DNA of 64,000 nucleotides from Planctomycetota bacterium. GTDB lineage: Bacteria > Planctomycetota > Planctomycetia > Pirellulales > UBA7805. The stretch spans positions 1 through 64,000 of the forward strand of contig QQVP01000090.1 of assembly GCA_003389215.1 (NCBI GenBank), in the 5' to 3' direction. The position numbers and the translations under genes are program-made. This document shows positions 48,386-57,284 of this stretch, piece after piece. Within the stretch, counting starts at the first letter, position 1. Every line of letters starts with the position of its first letter. A model generated the notes under the pieces. It did no database searches. It saw only the letters and a program-made list of their open reading frames with translations, and was not told where the DNA came from.

Positions 48386-51300
48386 CTACTCCGACTCGTT
48401 ATTCCCAAACGGATTGAATTTCTCGAAGAACCGGCCCAGTTTCGACTTCTCTTTGAAATGGGCCATCTGCACCGGCGGTTGGGGCGGTCGGGCCCCGGCG
48501 GTGAACTTGGCCGCCACGTGATTCTCGTTGCCATTCTCATCCCAAAACCGCACGCGAATGGTGAACGGAGCCGCATCGGCCTCGACCTGCACGTCGCTGA
48601 GCCGGAGCTGCCCCAATACCGACGGCGGGGCGGCCCAGGCCCCCGTCACCTTTTCGAGGAACAGGAACGAAGCCAGCGAGTCGTTGCGATTCACATCCGA
48701 TTCGAAACACACGAGCGCCGGCAATTCGGACGGCTGGCTCAGCGGAATCCAAAGATCCTTCAGCGTCACGGGGACCGGCCACAGCAGCTGGCCGTCGTCG
48801 CGAGAGATCGCATAGACCCGCCCCGTGAACTGCGTCACGTCGACCGGCTGTTGATAGCCAAATCGCTTGGGCGGCAGAGCATCGCCCTGCATATTGCGAT
48901 TTGCCAGGACGAGGTAGCGATGGCGATCGCGGAGGACGTAGAGTCCGCGCAGGTCAGGCTCCGAGGCGAGCTGCTGCTCGAGCACGACCTTGCCGTGATC
49001 GATATCGAAGACGCGAAAACGTCCTTGGTTCGGCTCCAGAATCGCGACTTGATCGTGTCCCACTCGGGCCCCCTTCGCCCCGCGTTCGACAGGATGCTGC
49101 CAGAGGTATGCTTGCTTGAGCGGATCGAAGAGCGCGATACGATCCTTGTTCTTGGTGCCCTCGTCGCCGCCGTCGCTCAGCCAGGTGAGGATGTAGCGAC
49201 CGCGGTAGGCCCACTGTCGCTCGGGCGCCGGCAACTCGACCGTTTCCAGAAGAATCTCGCCGTCGAGCGGACGAAGAATCATCGCCCGGCTTTCGGCAAA
49301 CTGGGGGAAGAGGGCTCGGTTCTGTGCCACGACTCCGCGGGGGGCGAGCACGAGGGCCTCGTCGTCTCCGAAGATCTCGACGAAGTTCGCCAGCTCGGGC
49401 GCGACCAGGTCGTGTCGAATCCAGACCGTTTCGCCCGAGAGCGCGTCGAGCGAAACCAAATCGCCACCGCGAAGGTACGTCACCCCGCCTTGGGTTACCG
49501 GCCCCAGGGCCCGGCGAGGCTCTCCGCGGCGATTCACGTGACGCTGTCCGTTGTCGTGCCAGGGGCTCGGCCGAAAATCGGGCCGCGCATCCGACGCGTT
49601 ATTGTTGACCTGACCAAGTCGCTCCGCCTCGAGTACGTCGAAGTGCTTTCCGGTCCGCCACAGCATGCGGTCCGACTGCGTCGTACTCTTGAGTAGATCG
49701 AGAGCCATCAACTCGCTCTCTGCGCAGAGATACATGCGGTTATCGACCAGGCGGACGCTCGGCTGGATGACCGCTTCACGCTGCTGGAGCAACTCCTGCA
49801 TGGTGAGCGACCAGAGTTCTTTGCCCCGACCATCGATCGCCGAAAGTCGCAGCGGGTAATTGCCGGGATGCAATTGCAACTTGAGATCTTCGGGATGCAC
49901 CGCAGACCGCTGCAGCAGTTGCACGTTCGCGACGGGACCTCGTTGACGAGGTTGCCGGGCACTCCGGCTGTAGGTGACCGTTCCGAACGGCCAGTCCGCC
50001 GCCGTCGCGAATTGCAATCGCGTCGGGCTCTTGGCGGGCAGCGCGTCGACGAGCTGCTTGCCCGTCTTATCGGCCAGCACCTTGGCGTCCGCCCACTCCT
50101 CGCGCAAACGACGATAGTAGTAGGCGGCTTCGACCGGCCGCCCGGCTCGCTGATAGATGGAAGCCAGTTGGGCGACATAGCCGCCGCGTGAATCCGGAGG
50201 TCCTTGCTCGACCAGCGACGAGAGCAGGGCGACGCGCTCGCTCGGCGAAAGCTGCTGCGAGAACCGCTCGACCAACTGCTGCTCCACCTCGCGAGAAACC
50301 GAATGGCCGCCATGGATATCGAGAAACGCGCGCAGCGGCGCCGCGGCCCGGGCGTCTTCGAGCACCTCATACTCCTGACTCACCAGGTCGTCGTACCTCG
50401 CGCGCTGCGCGGGATCGAGACGGCCATAGAGCGTCGACAGCCGGGCCCGAATCCAGTTCGACGTGCGCACCGAATGGGCTACCGAGAGTCGTTGCAGGCC
50501 TTCGCCCGTTCCCACGTGATCGATCAGTTCGAGATACGCGGCCAATGCTTTATCCAGTTCGTTATTTCGATCATGACCCTCCGAGACGACGCGGAGATAG
50601 TCGACACGTTCGTCACGCGCGACAATCAGCGGCTCGATCTCGTCGATGAGATCGCGATGTTTCACAAAGTTGCCTTGCATCATGGCCAGCAAGGACTCGA
50701 AGAGCAGCTTGCGCACGACCAATTGACCGGCGACGAGTCGACCCCGTTCCGGGTCGGAGTCCGCGAGCTCCGCGTTGAGCTTCTGATAGCGGCTGCGAGC
50801 CCGTCGCAGCAAGGAGACGGCCTCCTCCGGGCTCGCGCCCTTGCCGATCTCGATCGTCGCGGCGGCCTTGTCGGTAAGGGCCCACGGGTCCTCGGGGTCG
50901 GCGGCCAGCTGCGATTCGTACCGCCGGCGCACCTGTTCGAGCTCCTCGTACATCTCGACAAATTCGCTGCCCACGGAAACGATCTGGCCTTGGTAGCAGA
51001 TCAGATTGCCAGGCACCGTCGGGCCGTCCATTTCAATGTGCTCGACGACCTTGCGCGCGGCCAGGTCGAGAACCATCAGCTCGCCCCTGAAGGGCCGCGC
51101 CAGCGGCAAGTAATAGCGGTCCGCCACCCGAAAGCCACGACCGCTGGGGACGGCCTTCTTGGCAAACGCCGAGCCGGCGACGCGTTCGCTGCTGCCACGA
51201 TCGAGATTCACGACCGTGACGTCCTTGTCGCCGACCAGAAACGCATGCCGCTGATAGACGGCCCCGACGTACAACTCCACGCCCGAGTCGCCCGCCCGAA

Positions 51301-53260
51301 TCACGACGCGTCGCTTGCCCGTGGCCAGATCGACGAGGTGCAAGCCGCGACCGTCCGACGGTGTCGCCAACACGGCGCCCGCGGCGATCGTCACGCTGTC
51401 GTCGGCCGACGTCTCACCCACCGACGTCAGCCAGCCGCGCGAGACCTGCCGCGCGTTCCACGGTCGCAGCATCGGCACCGCCTGTTCATATTCCTCTTGC
51501 GAGGTGCGCGGCGAATAGCTGTATCCCCACAGCAGATCGCGCGTGGTCAGGTCGATCGCCACCAGGGCCCCCACGCCGGTCGGACAAACGAGAATGTTCT
51601 CGGCCGCCGACGGGCTGAGTCCGCGGAACCGACGATCGAGCGCGAACGAGCCACCTTCGGGAATCAGGGCCAGCGATTGCTTCCAGAGCAGCCGACCGTC
51701 GTGACCGAGCGCGACGAGGCGGACTTCACCTTCCTGCTCGATCAACGTGTAGAGGCGGCCCTCCAAGGGCAATGGGACACCCAGAAAGTAAGCATCTTCC
51801 AGCTCCGGCTCGACGCCGTGAGGTCCGCCGACCGCCCACACGCGTTTCCCCTCGCTGCGCGCGACGTCGTAGGCCACCAGTTCATTCTGCATCGCCGCCA
51901 GCTGGGAGATGTCGGTGCCGAAACGGGCTCGTGCGAATCTTGGATCGATGCGAGGTTGTCCGGCGAGGTCGTCCTCCACGCCGCCGAGCGACTCGACGGC
52001 AAAGACCGTCGTTCCGTCGCTACTGAGCGTTCCGAACGTACGATCGAGCCACACGCGCCTCCGCAGGTCGACTCCCGCGGGTATCCCGGCCACGTCACCA
52101 CGATTCTGTGGTACATCGAGCTGCGTTGGCGAGATGCTCCAGAGCCGTTTGCCCGACTTGAAGTCGACGGCCACCAGGCTCGTGGGACTGCGCAGCAAGA
52201 TCATGTCGCGCACCGCGATGGCCTGCGCCGCCGGAATGGCAGCGGTCAATCGTTCGGAGAACTCGCGTCGCGCCGTGGTCAGAGCCTTGACCGCGGCGGC
52301 GTCATAGCTGAGACGTTGTCGCCAGCGGGGACGCGTCACCAAGGGACGCCCCCCGTCGCTGCTCGCGTTTCGCGCGGCGTCGCCGCCGGCGAGGCGCCAG
52401 TCGATCGCGTCGAGCGGCTCGCGCGGCACCTCCGATCCGAGTGCCGCAACCAGCTGAGGATTGAGCTGTTGTTCCTCGAAGAGACGATAAGACGTGCCGC
52501 CGAACTCGAGCTCCGCCTCGGGATACTTCGCCAGCATTTCCCGTTCGATTGCTCCGGCACGCTCCGCCCGGTTACTCCGTTGCCAGCAGCTCCACAGCAT
52601 GAGCGACAGCATCGGTTCGAACGGTGCGGCCGCTACCGAATCGCGCGCCTCGCCGAAGCTGAGCGCGGCGCCCAGATAGTGGCCGCGATTCACCTGATCG
52701 TAGCCCAACAGAATGAGCGACTCTTGGCCTGCCTGCGTATGTGGGAAGAGTCGGGCCACTTCGGCGATCGCGCTCTTGTCGCGCGCCACCACGGCCGCTT
52801 CGAGCCGTCGCGCCGCCGATTCGCCATACTGCAATTCGTAAGCTCGCCGGGCCTCGTCGGGCAACTGACCAAGGAGACGTCGAGCTTCGCGTTTCAAACT
52901 GATCAATTGCCGCGCAGCACGCAGCGTCGTGCGACGTCGCGACCGCGCCGGTACCGGTTGAAAACCTCGCCGCGGCGCATTGCCCGCCGGCCGGTCGGCA
53001 TTCCCGCCGGTCCCGTTCGGCGCCGTTCGCCGTGGTTGCCGGCGGCTGAACAGGTAGTCCTCGGGCGACTGCAGTACCGAGACCAGTACCTGAATTGCCT
53101 CGCTATGCCGGCCACGCTCCAACAGATCGCCGGCAATGTCCAAACGCTGACGCAGCTCCCGGTCCGGCTCGACAAAGACGCTTTCCGGTGCCTCTTGCGC
53201 AGCGGAATGCGAGACAGCAAACAGGCAAGTCATCAGGGCGAGCACAAGAATCGCCCACAT
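48386..53260 (-). CDS. Giant exported protein with PQQ-like beta-propeller repeats
   Basis: About 1,624 residues from the ATG preceding a good signal peptide (MWAILVLALMTCLFAVSHSAAQ); an in-frame ATG at 53377 would add 39 residues of basic leader. N-terminal helical TPR-like part (about 25-270), then blocks of WD/PQQ-like strands with paired motifs such as LVAVDFKSGKRLWSIS, ALVAIDLTTRDLLWGYS, VVNLDRGSSERVAG, VSLDALSGETVWIRHD and VFDIDHGKVVLEQ. A TPR-like middle segment (about 760-1080) separates two propeller regions. No quinone-ligand motif is certain. The C-terminus is a small beta domain (IRVRFWDENGNENHVAAKF). First gene of the 14-gene minus-strand operon, downstream of the promoter at 53597-53625. 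Confidence 0.8.
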   Translation of the reverse strand: MWAILVLALMTCLFAVSHSAAQEAPESVFVEPDRELRQRLDIAGDLLERGRHSEAIQVLVSVLQSPEDYLFSRRQPRRTAPNGTGGNADRPAGNAPRRGFQPVPARSRRRTTLRAARQLISLKREARRLLGQLPDEARRAYELQYGESAARRLEAAVVARDKSAIAEVARLFPHTQAGQESLILLGYDQVNRGHYLGAALSFGEARDSVAAAPFEPMLSLMLWSCWQRSNRAERAGAIEREMLAKYPEAELEFGGTSYRLFEEQQLNPQLVAALGSEVPREPLDAIDWRLAGGDAARNASSDGGRPLVTRPRWRQRLSYDAAAVKALTTARREFSERLTAAIPAAQAIAVRDMILLRSPTSLVAVDFKSGKRLWSISPTQLDVPQNRGDVAGIPAGVDLRRRVWLDRTFGTLSSDGTTVFAVESLGGVEDDLAGQPRIDPRFARARFGTDISQLAAMQNELVAYDVARSEGKRVWAVGGPHGVEPELEDAYFLGVPLPLEGRLYTLIEQEGEVRLVALGHDGRLLWKQSLALIPEGGSFALDRRFRGLSPSAAENILVCPTGVGALVAIDLTTRDLLWGYSYSPRTSQEEYEQAVPMLRPWNARQVSRGWLTSVGETSADDSVTIAAGAVLATPSDGRGLHLVDLATGKRRVVIRAGDSGVELYVGAVYQRHAFLVGDKDVTVVNLDRGSSERVAGSAFAKKAVPSGRGFRVADRYYLPLARPFRGELMVLDLAARKVVEHIEMDGPTVPGNLICYQGQIVSVGSEFVEMYEELEQVRRRYESQLAADPEDPWALTDKAAATIEIGKGASPEEAVSLLRRARSRYQKLNAELADSDPERGRLVAGQLVVRKLLFESLLAMMQGNFVKHRDLIDEIEPLIVARDERVDYLRVVSEGHDRNNELDKALAAYLELIDHVGTGEGLQRLSVAHSVRTSNWIRARLSTLYGRLDPAQRARYDDLVSQEYEVLEDARAAAPLRAFLDIHGGHSVSREVEQQLVERFSQQLSPSERVALLSSLVEQGPPDSRGGYVAQLASIYQRAGRPVEAAYYYRRLREEWADAKVLADKTGKQLVDALPAKSPTRLQFATAADWPFGTVTYSRSARQPRQRGPVANVQLLQRSAVHPEDLKLQLHPGNYPLRLSAIDGRGKELWSLTMQELLQQREAVIQPSVRLVDNRMYLCAESELMALDLLKSTTQSDRMLWRTGKHFDVLEAERLGQVNNNASDARPDFRPSPWHDNGQRHVNRRGEPRRALGPVTQGGVTYLRGGDLVSLDALSGETVWIRHDLVAPELANFVEIFGDDEALVLAPRGVVAQNRALFPQFAESRAMILRPLDGEILLETVELPAPERQWAYRGRYILTWLSDGGDEGTKNKDRIALFDPLKQAYLWQHPVERGAKGARVGHDQVAILEPNQGRFRVFDIDHGKVVLEQQLASEPDLRGLYVLRDRHRYLVLANRNMQGDALPPKRFGYQQPVDVTQFTGRVYAISRDDGQLLWPVPVTLKDLWIPLSQPSELPALVCFESDVNRNDSLASFLFLEKVTGAWAAPPSVLGQLRLSDVQVEADAAPFTIRVRFWDENGNENHVAAKFTAGARPPQPPVQMAHFKEKSKLGRFFEKFNPFGNNESE

Positions 53261-53596
53261 CTTCGGCCCGAGTCCGAGCACGCCCTCAGCCGCGGCGCGG
53301 GACGACTTAACCGAGTCCCCTGCGACAAAGCAGGAAGACTTCAGGCCGGCAATCGATGGTCTGGGTGTCCGCTGCATAGAGCACGGCCTTGTTGCCCCGG
53401 GGCCGCCCGCAACCGGCGCGATTGGACGCGTCTTCCCACGAATTCCGGGAGCTCCTCCCTGCCCGCGGGAAACACGATTTTTTCCGACTTGGTATTCGGA
53501 AAGCGAGTTCCGATCCTTCCCAACAGCCTCGCCCAAGTCACCAAGTCCTTTCGATGCGAATCCTTGCGCAGCACCCCTAACTTCATATCATCCAAT

Positions 53597-53625
53597 ATTT
53601 TACAAGTGGCCCGGAGCTCTGACAA
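53597..53625 (-). promoter_or_regulatory. Promoter of the 25-kb minus-strand operon
   Basis: On the minus strand, TTGTCA (53620-53625) and TAAAAT (53597-53602) are separated by 17 bases. The predicted start of transcription is near 53590, leaving a 5' leader of about 210-330 nt before the giant propeller gene, depending on the start codon. The leader holds no obvious riboswitch. Confidence 0.6.
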
Positions 53626-53870
53626 GAAACGGCCGTGTGGCCCCACAACAACGTGGCGAGAGATTCGCTACAGGGGTCGATCGCATGCGTGGACACCGAT
53701 GTCGAATCAGTCCACGTTGACGTTTCGCCTGTTTTTTTCGGGTTTCGCGCGTATGAGGCTTGTAATTTCGGGCTTTTTCATCTTCAATCAGGCCCGTCAA
53801 TGCTGGCACTCGAGCCTGCGGAACGGACCCAAGTTTCAATTCAAAGGCCTCACAAGGAGGGACATCTGTC
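53626..53870. other. Region between the divergent operon promoter and the HU gene
   Basis: The HU gene promoter should be here. TTGACG at 53717-53722 is a possible -35 but no matching -10 follows at the right distance. Several short T-runs and a fairly AT-rich tract near 53750-53785 are present. Confidence 0.35.
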
Positions 53871-54194
53871 ATGGCAAAAGCCACCAAGAAGGCGCCCACG
53901 AAGACCGAAATTCTCAACAACATCGCCGACGCCACCGACCTGTCGAAGAAGGACGTGGCCGCGGTGATGGAAGCTCTGAACGAAGAGATTCGCAAGGGGC
54001 TGAGCAGCCGCGGACCCGGCATGTTCACGATTCCGGGCCTGGTGAAGATCGAAAAGAAGAAGATGCCGGCCAAGCCGGCCCGCAAGGGAGTGCCCAACCC
54101 GTTCAAGCCGGGCGAGCTGATGGACGTGGCGGCCAAGCCGGCCTACACGAAGATCAAGGTTCGTGCTCTGAAGAATCTGAAGGACATGGTTTAG
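53871..54194 (+). CDS. HU-family DNA-binding protein (nucleoid-associated)
   Basis: 107 residues, slightly longer than canonical HU (about 90). The fold is clear: helices KTEILNNIADATDLSKKDVAAVMEALNEEI, strand pair RGPGMFTIPGLVKIEKK (HU has GFGTF-type here), the DNA-binding arm rich in Lys and Pro (KMPAKPARKGVPNPFKPGE), and the final helix KVRALKNLKDMV. A basic N-terminus (AKATKKAPTKT) is characteristic of HU-like proteins in planctomycetes. AAGGAGG lies ahead of the ATG. Divergent from the giant operon; may influence chromatin near that promoter, although this is speculation. Confidence 0.93.
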   Translation: MAKATKKAPTKTEILNNIADATDLSKKDVAAVMEALNEEIRKGLSSRGPGMFTIPGLVKIEKKKMPAKPARKGVPNPFKPGELMDVAAKPAYTKIKVRALKNLKDMV

Positions 54195-54352
54195 GTCGAG
54201 AGGGCCTAGATCGAGAGGGCCGCGCCGCCGAGTCGGGCGTGCGTGCCGGGTCGCACGTCGCGAACCCGGCCGCTCGAGTGTCCTGTCGGTCGAGCCGGTC
54301 TCACCGAGACTTACCGCTCCGCTGTGCGGTCGCGTGACTTCGAGTCGCGTCG

Positions 54353-54377
54353 GTCCGCAACGCGGAGCTGTTTTTTT
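54353..54377 (+). terminator. Candidate terminator of the HU gene
   Basis: Short stem TCCGC/GCGGA with a 3-base loop, followed by CTGTTTTTTT. The stem is weak but the T-run is clear, about 160 bases after the stop codon. Confidence 0.4.
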
Positions 54378-54409
54378 GCGCAGTTGTTTCGTTGCGCAGT
54401 TGTTTCGTT
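54378..54409. repeat. 16-bp tandem repeat, two copies
   Basis: GCGCAGTTGTTTCGTT at 54378-54393 and 54394-54409, directly after the T-run. No known function. Confidence 0.55.
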
Positions 54410-54532
54410 GCGTGGGAGCCGAGTGCATCGCACGGCACCCGCACTTGTCAGAGATTCGATGCGCCGCGTGCCCCATGTCCGCGGCTGGCGACACTCGCGA
54501 CGTGTCGCGATGGGAAGTGTCGAACGAAAGAG

Positions 54533-54605
54533 TGGACAGGGGCGGGGTCGAACCGCCGACACCTGGATTTTCAGTCCAGTGCTCTACCAACTGAGCTACC
54601 TGTCC
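54533..54605 (-). tRNA. tRNA-Phe (GAA anticodon)
   Basis: 73 nt on the minus strand. The acceptor stem GGACAGG pairs with CCTGTCC, the D-arm is AGCTCAGTTGGTAGAGC, the anticodon loop is CTGAAAA (GAA), and the T-loop is GTTCGACCC. CCA is not encoded. Own promoter at 54652-54680. Confidence 0.96.
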
Positions 54606-54651
54606 GGAGCCCAACCCCGCGGACGATGCCACCAAGTTGCGCAAGCCCAAC

Positions 54652-54680
54652 ATGCTAAGAGCTTGCCCCGAAATTGTCAA
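54652..54680 (-). promoter_or_regulatory. Promoter of tRNA-Phe
   Basis: On the minus strand, TTGACA (54675-54680) and TAGCAT (54652-54657) are separated by 17 bases, about 40 bases ahead of the tRNA. Confidence 0.7.
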
Positions 54681-54798
54681 TGTGACGGCCCTCCGTGCAA
54701 ACACTCGCAAGGGAGCGCCGCTGCCGCCTCGGCCGCGAGCGAGGAACGAGCCGTTGCGCTTGTGCTGCCCCGCGACGACCTGGCACCCCGGCGACAAG

Positions 54799-56178
54799 CT
54801 AGGTGACAATCGCCACCAAGATGGCCGTCGCCAGCGCCGCCGTCAACGAGACGGCCAGCGTGATCAACACCACTTCGCCCAGAGAGAAGCGTCGGGATCC
54901 GTCGTGCTGTCCATCCGACGAAGAGGAACGCGGTGGCGGGCCAATGCTCGTCGTTTCGGTCGTCGCGGCGACGACATTCTGCGTGCTCTGCGAGTCGTGG
55001 CGACGCGAGGTAAGCGACTCCGGCTCGTCCGACAAATCGAGCAGCTCGTTCAAGTCGAGCGAAGTGTCGCCCGATCCGCCGCGTTCGTGCTTGCCTAGTT
55101 CACCATCGGCCCAGCGGCCGTCGTCCGCCATGCTCTGACCGAAAGCCGACTCGTCGGACCAGGGCGCGAGCAGGGCCTCGACCTGGGCCGCCGTTTCGAT
55201 CCGCTGCTGCGGATCCTTTTCCATCATGTCCGCCATCACGTTGAGGAACTCAGGCGACAGGTCGGGATGGAATCGCCGCGGATTGAGCGGAGCCTCGTGA
55301 CAGTGGCGATAACACTTCTCGCGATTCGTCCCGCCAGGGAACGGCACCTTGCCGGTCACGGCGTAGTACATCGTGCAGCCTAGGGCGTAGATGTCGCAAC
55401 TTGGCGTGACTTCGTCCGGCTTGAGGATCTGCTCGGGCGCAAGATAGTCGACGGTTCCCACGATCTTTCCCGCGCGGGGATCGTCGGCGTCGACCTCGCT
55501 GGCCAGAAAGCCCGCCAGGCCCAGATCGGACAACTTCGCCTGCCCCTCGGGCGTGATCAAGACGTTGCCCGGTTTGCAGTCGCGATGGACGAGTCCCATC
55601 GTATGGATGTAGTGGAGTCCGCGGGCTACCTGCGAGACGATCGTCGCGGCATCCCGCTGGCTGAGCCGACCCATTCGCCGCACCAGCGTGCGCAGGTCGC
55701 TGCCCGGCACGTATTCGGTGACCAGATAATAGACGTTGCCGTCGTGACCCGCATCGTAAGCCCGCACCAGATTCGGATGATCGACGCGGGCTTGGGCGCG
55801 AACTTCGTGGGCGAAGTGCTGAATACTCTCGGGCGTCGTCTTGTCGCGCGGCAACACCTTGACGGCCACCGTGCGGCCCATCATGGCGTGCTCGCCCTTG
55901 AAGACCTGGCCCATCCCCCCGACGCCGATGGCATCGACGATTTCATAGGGGCCCAGATGGAACCGCGTTCGCCCGCGCTTCAGCTGATCGGCCTGCCAGG
56001 CGGTGACGTGGCCCGCCGCCACGAGCTGTTCGGCCAAGGGCTCGTCAAGTTCGTCCTGCGCGGCGTCGACCGACAGATCGGCGCGAACCTCGGCCAAACA
56101 CTCCTGGAGCTGCTCGCCGGAGAGCAGCTCGCTGGCCAGCGCGGCCTCCTGCAAGCTCAGTGGCCTGGTTTCTGCCAT
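54799..56178 (-). CDS. Transmembrane Ser/Thr protein kinase
   Basis: 459 residues. N-terminal segment of about 75 residues typical of planctomycete kinases (LSGEQLQECLAE, HVTAWQADQLKRGR). Kinase domain about 77-345: glycine loop IGVGGMGQVFKGE, ATP-binding Lys107, catalytic HRDCKPGN with Asp200, metal-binding Asp218 in SDLGLAG (DFG written DLG) and APEQ after the activation loop. A Ser/Thr-rich, disordered stretch follows, and one C-terminal membrane helix (about 435-457, VVLITLAVSLTAALATAILVAI) anchors it with almost no extracytoplasmic part. RD-type catalytic loop, so activation-loop phosphorylation is expected. No sensor domain. Single gene, downstream of tRNA-Phe on the same strand. Confidence 0.93.
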   Translation of the reverse strand: MAETRPLSLQEAALASELLSGEQLQECLAEVRADLSVDAAQDELDEPLAEQLVAAGHVTAWQADQLKRGRTRFHLGPYEIVDAIGVGGMGQVFKGEHAMMGRTVAVKVLPRDKTTPESIQHFAHEVRAQARVDHPNLVRAYDAGHDGNVYYLVTEYVPGSDLRTLVRRMGRLSQRDAATIVSQVARGLHYIHTMGLVHRDCKPGNVLITPEGQAKLSDLGLAGFLASEVDADDPRAGKIVGTVDYLAPEQILKPDEVTPSCDIYALGCTMYYAVTGKVPFPGGTNREKCYRHCHEAPLNPRRFHPDLSPEFLNVMADMMEKDPQQRIETAAQVEALLAPWSDESAFGQSMADDGRWADGELGKHERGGSGDTSLDLNELLDLSDEPESLTSRRHDSQSTQNVVAATTETTSIGPPPRSSSSDGQHDGSRRFSLGEVVLITLAVSLTAALATAILVAIVT

Positions 56179-56452
56179 ACGAGTTCGATCGGCGATCTTG
56201 CTGGGAACCGCGCTAAGTTATTGGGCGGAAACAAGCGTGCGGTGGCCAAAGGCAACGGTCGAATGCCGATCGCGGCCCTGCCCTGGGGTTTGCCTGACGA
56301 CGCCCTTTCACCTAGCCTAAACCGGCCGCGACGACGGCGCCAAGCATTGCGAGGCCGAAAGTCCGCGGCCCCGGCGATTTTTCTCGCGCAGGCCGCCGCA
56401 GATGAGAACATCGGCGGGCCGCCACCTCGAGGATCTTCACCCCTCATGCGAC

Positions 56453-57139
56453 CTAACTCGCCTCGCTCACTCCATACTTTTCCCAGGCACGCGGCAGCGG
56501 CGCGATCACCTCGACCGGCTCGCGCCGCACAGGATGTTCGAAAACCAACCGTCGGGCGTGCAGGGCGATGCCCTCGGCAAACGGCAGCTTCGCCCCGTAC
56601 TTGCGATCGCCAACAATCGGCTGCCCCTGTCCGGCCAGTTGCACGCGAATCTGGTGTTTGCGACCGGTGAGCAACTCCACCTCGACCAGGGAAGCATCCC
56701 CCACGCGGGCCGTCCTCCGATACGTGAGCCGGGCTTCCTGCGCCCCCGGCGCCGTTTCATTGCAGAGGTGCATCTTGCGATGTCGTTCGTCCTTGCGAAC
56801 CCAATCGCGCAGCAACGTCTCCTGTGCCGGCGGTCGACCCTCGACCAACGCCCAATACTGTTTTGTCACGGACCCGCGGCGAAACTGTTCGGTCAGCCGG
56901 GCCGCCGCCTTCGACGTGCGGGCGATCAGCAACGCCCCCGAAGTCGGCGCGTCGAGCCGGCTGACAATGCCCAAATAGACGTTGCCCGGCTTGTTGTACT
57001 GCTCGCGAATGTACTCCTTCGCCAGGTTGAGCGCCGTCGGACGATCGTCGGAAACGCCCATCGTCGGCAGGCCGACCGGCTTGGAAATCACCAGCAGATG
57101 ATTGTCCTCGAGCAACACGTCGAAGCGGGGCGGTGCCAT
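56453..57139 (-). CDS. RluA-family pseudouridine synthase
   Basis: 228 residues. Converts uridine to pseudouridine in rRNA or tRNA. The catalytic motif is SRLDAPTSGALLIARTS, with Asp after RL (HRLD is usual, here SRLD). Other family blocks: LLVISKPVGLPT, KQYWALVEG, GRKHQIRVQLAGQGQPIVGD and LHARRLVFEHP. No S4 domain is visible, so it is the short form. The start at 57139 (MAPPRFDVLLEDNHLL) matches the usual N-terminus; an upstream extension is low-complexity. Divergent from the Maf gene with a 145-base promoter region. Confidence 0.92.
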   Translation of the reverse strand: MAPPRFDVLLEDNHLLVISKPVGLPTMGVSDDRPTALNLAKEYIREQYNKPGNVYLGIVSRLDAPTSGALLIARTSKAAARLTEQFRRGSVTKQYWALVEGRPPAQETLLRDWVRKDERHRKMHLCNETAPGAQEARLTYRRTARVGDASLVEVELLTGRKHQIRVQLAGQGQPIVGDRKYGAKLPFAEGIALHARRLVFEHPVRREPVEVIAPLPRAWEKYGVSEAS

Positions 57140-57284
57140 GAGCGAAGTTGTCCAGGTGCGCGGCGCGGATTGCGAGCGGAGCCCGAGGGGCGGTACGATA
57201 AAACCGCGATTATGAGGGGAAACAATCGAACCTGCATCCCCGCCTCGGTCTCTTGTCCAGCGATCCTCGCGTCCTAGCACCATC

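Noticed and set aside
50204-54337. A 1,377-residue plus-strand reading frame
   Set aside because: It runs antisense to the giant propeller-like gene and across the HU gene; shadow frame in high-GC DNA.
53850-54809. A 319-residue minus-strand reading frame over tRNA-Phe and HU
   Set aside because: It is tRNA-Phe read as protein (GQVAQLVEHWTENPGVGGSTPPLST type of artefact) and it covers the HU gene antisense.
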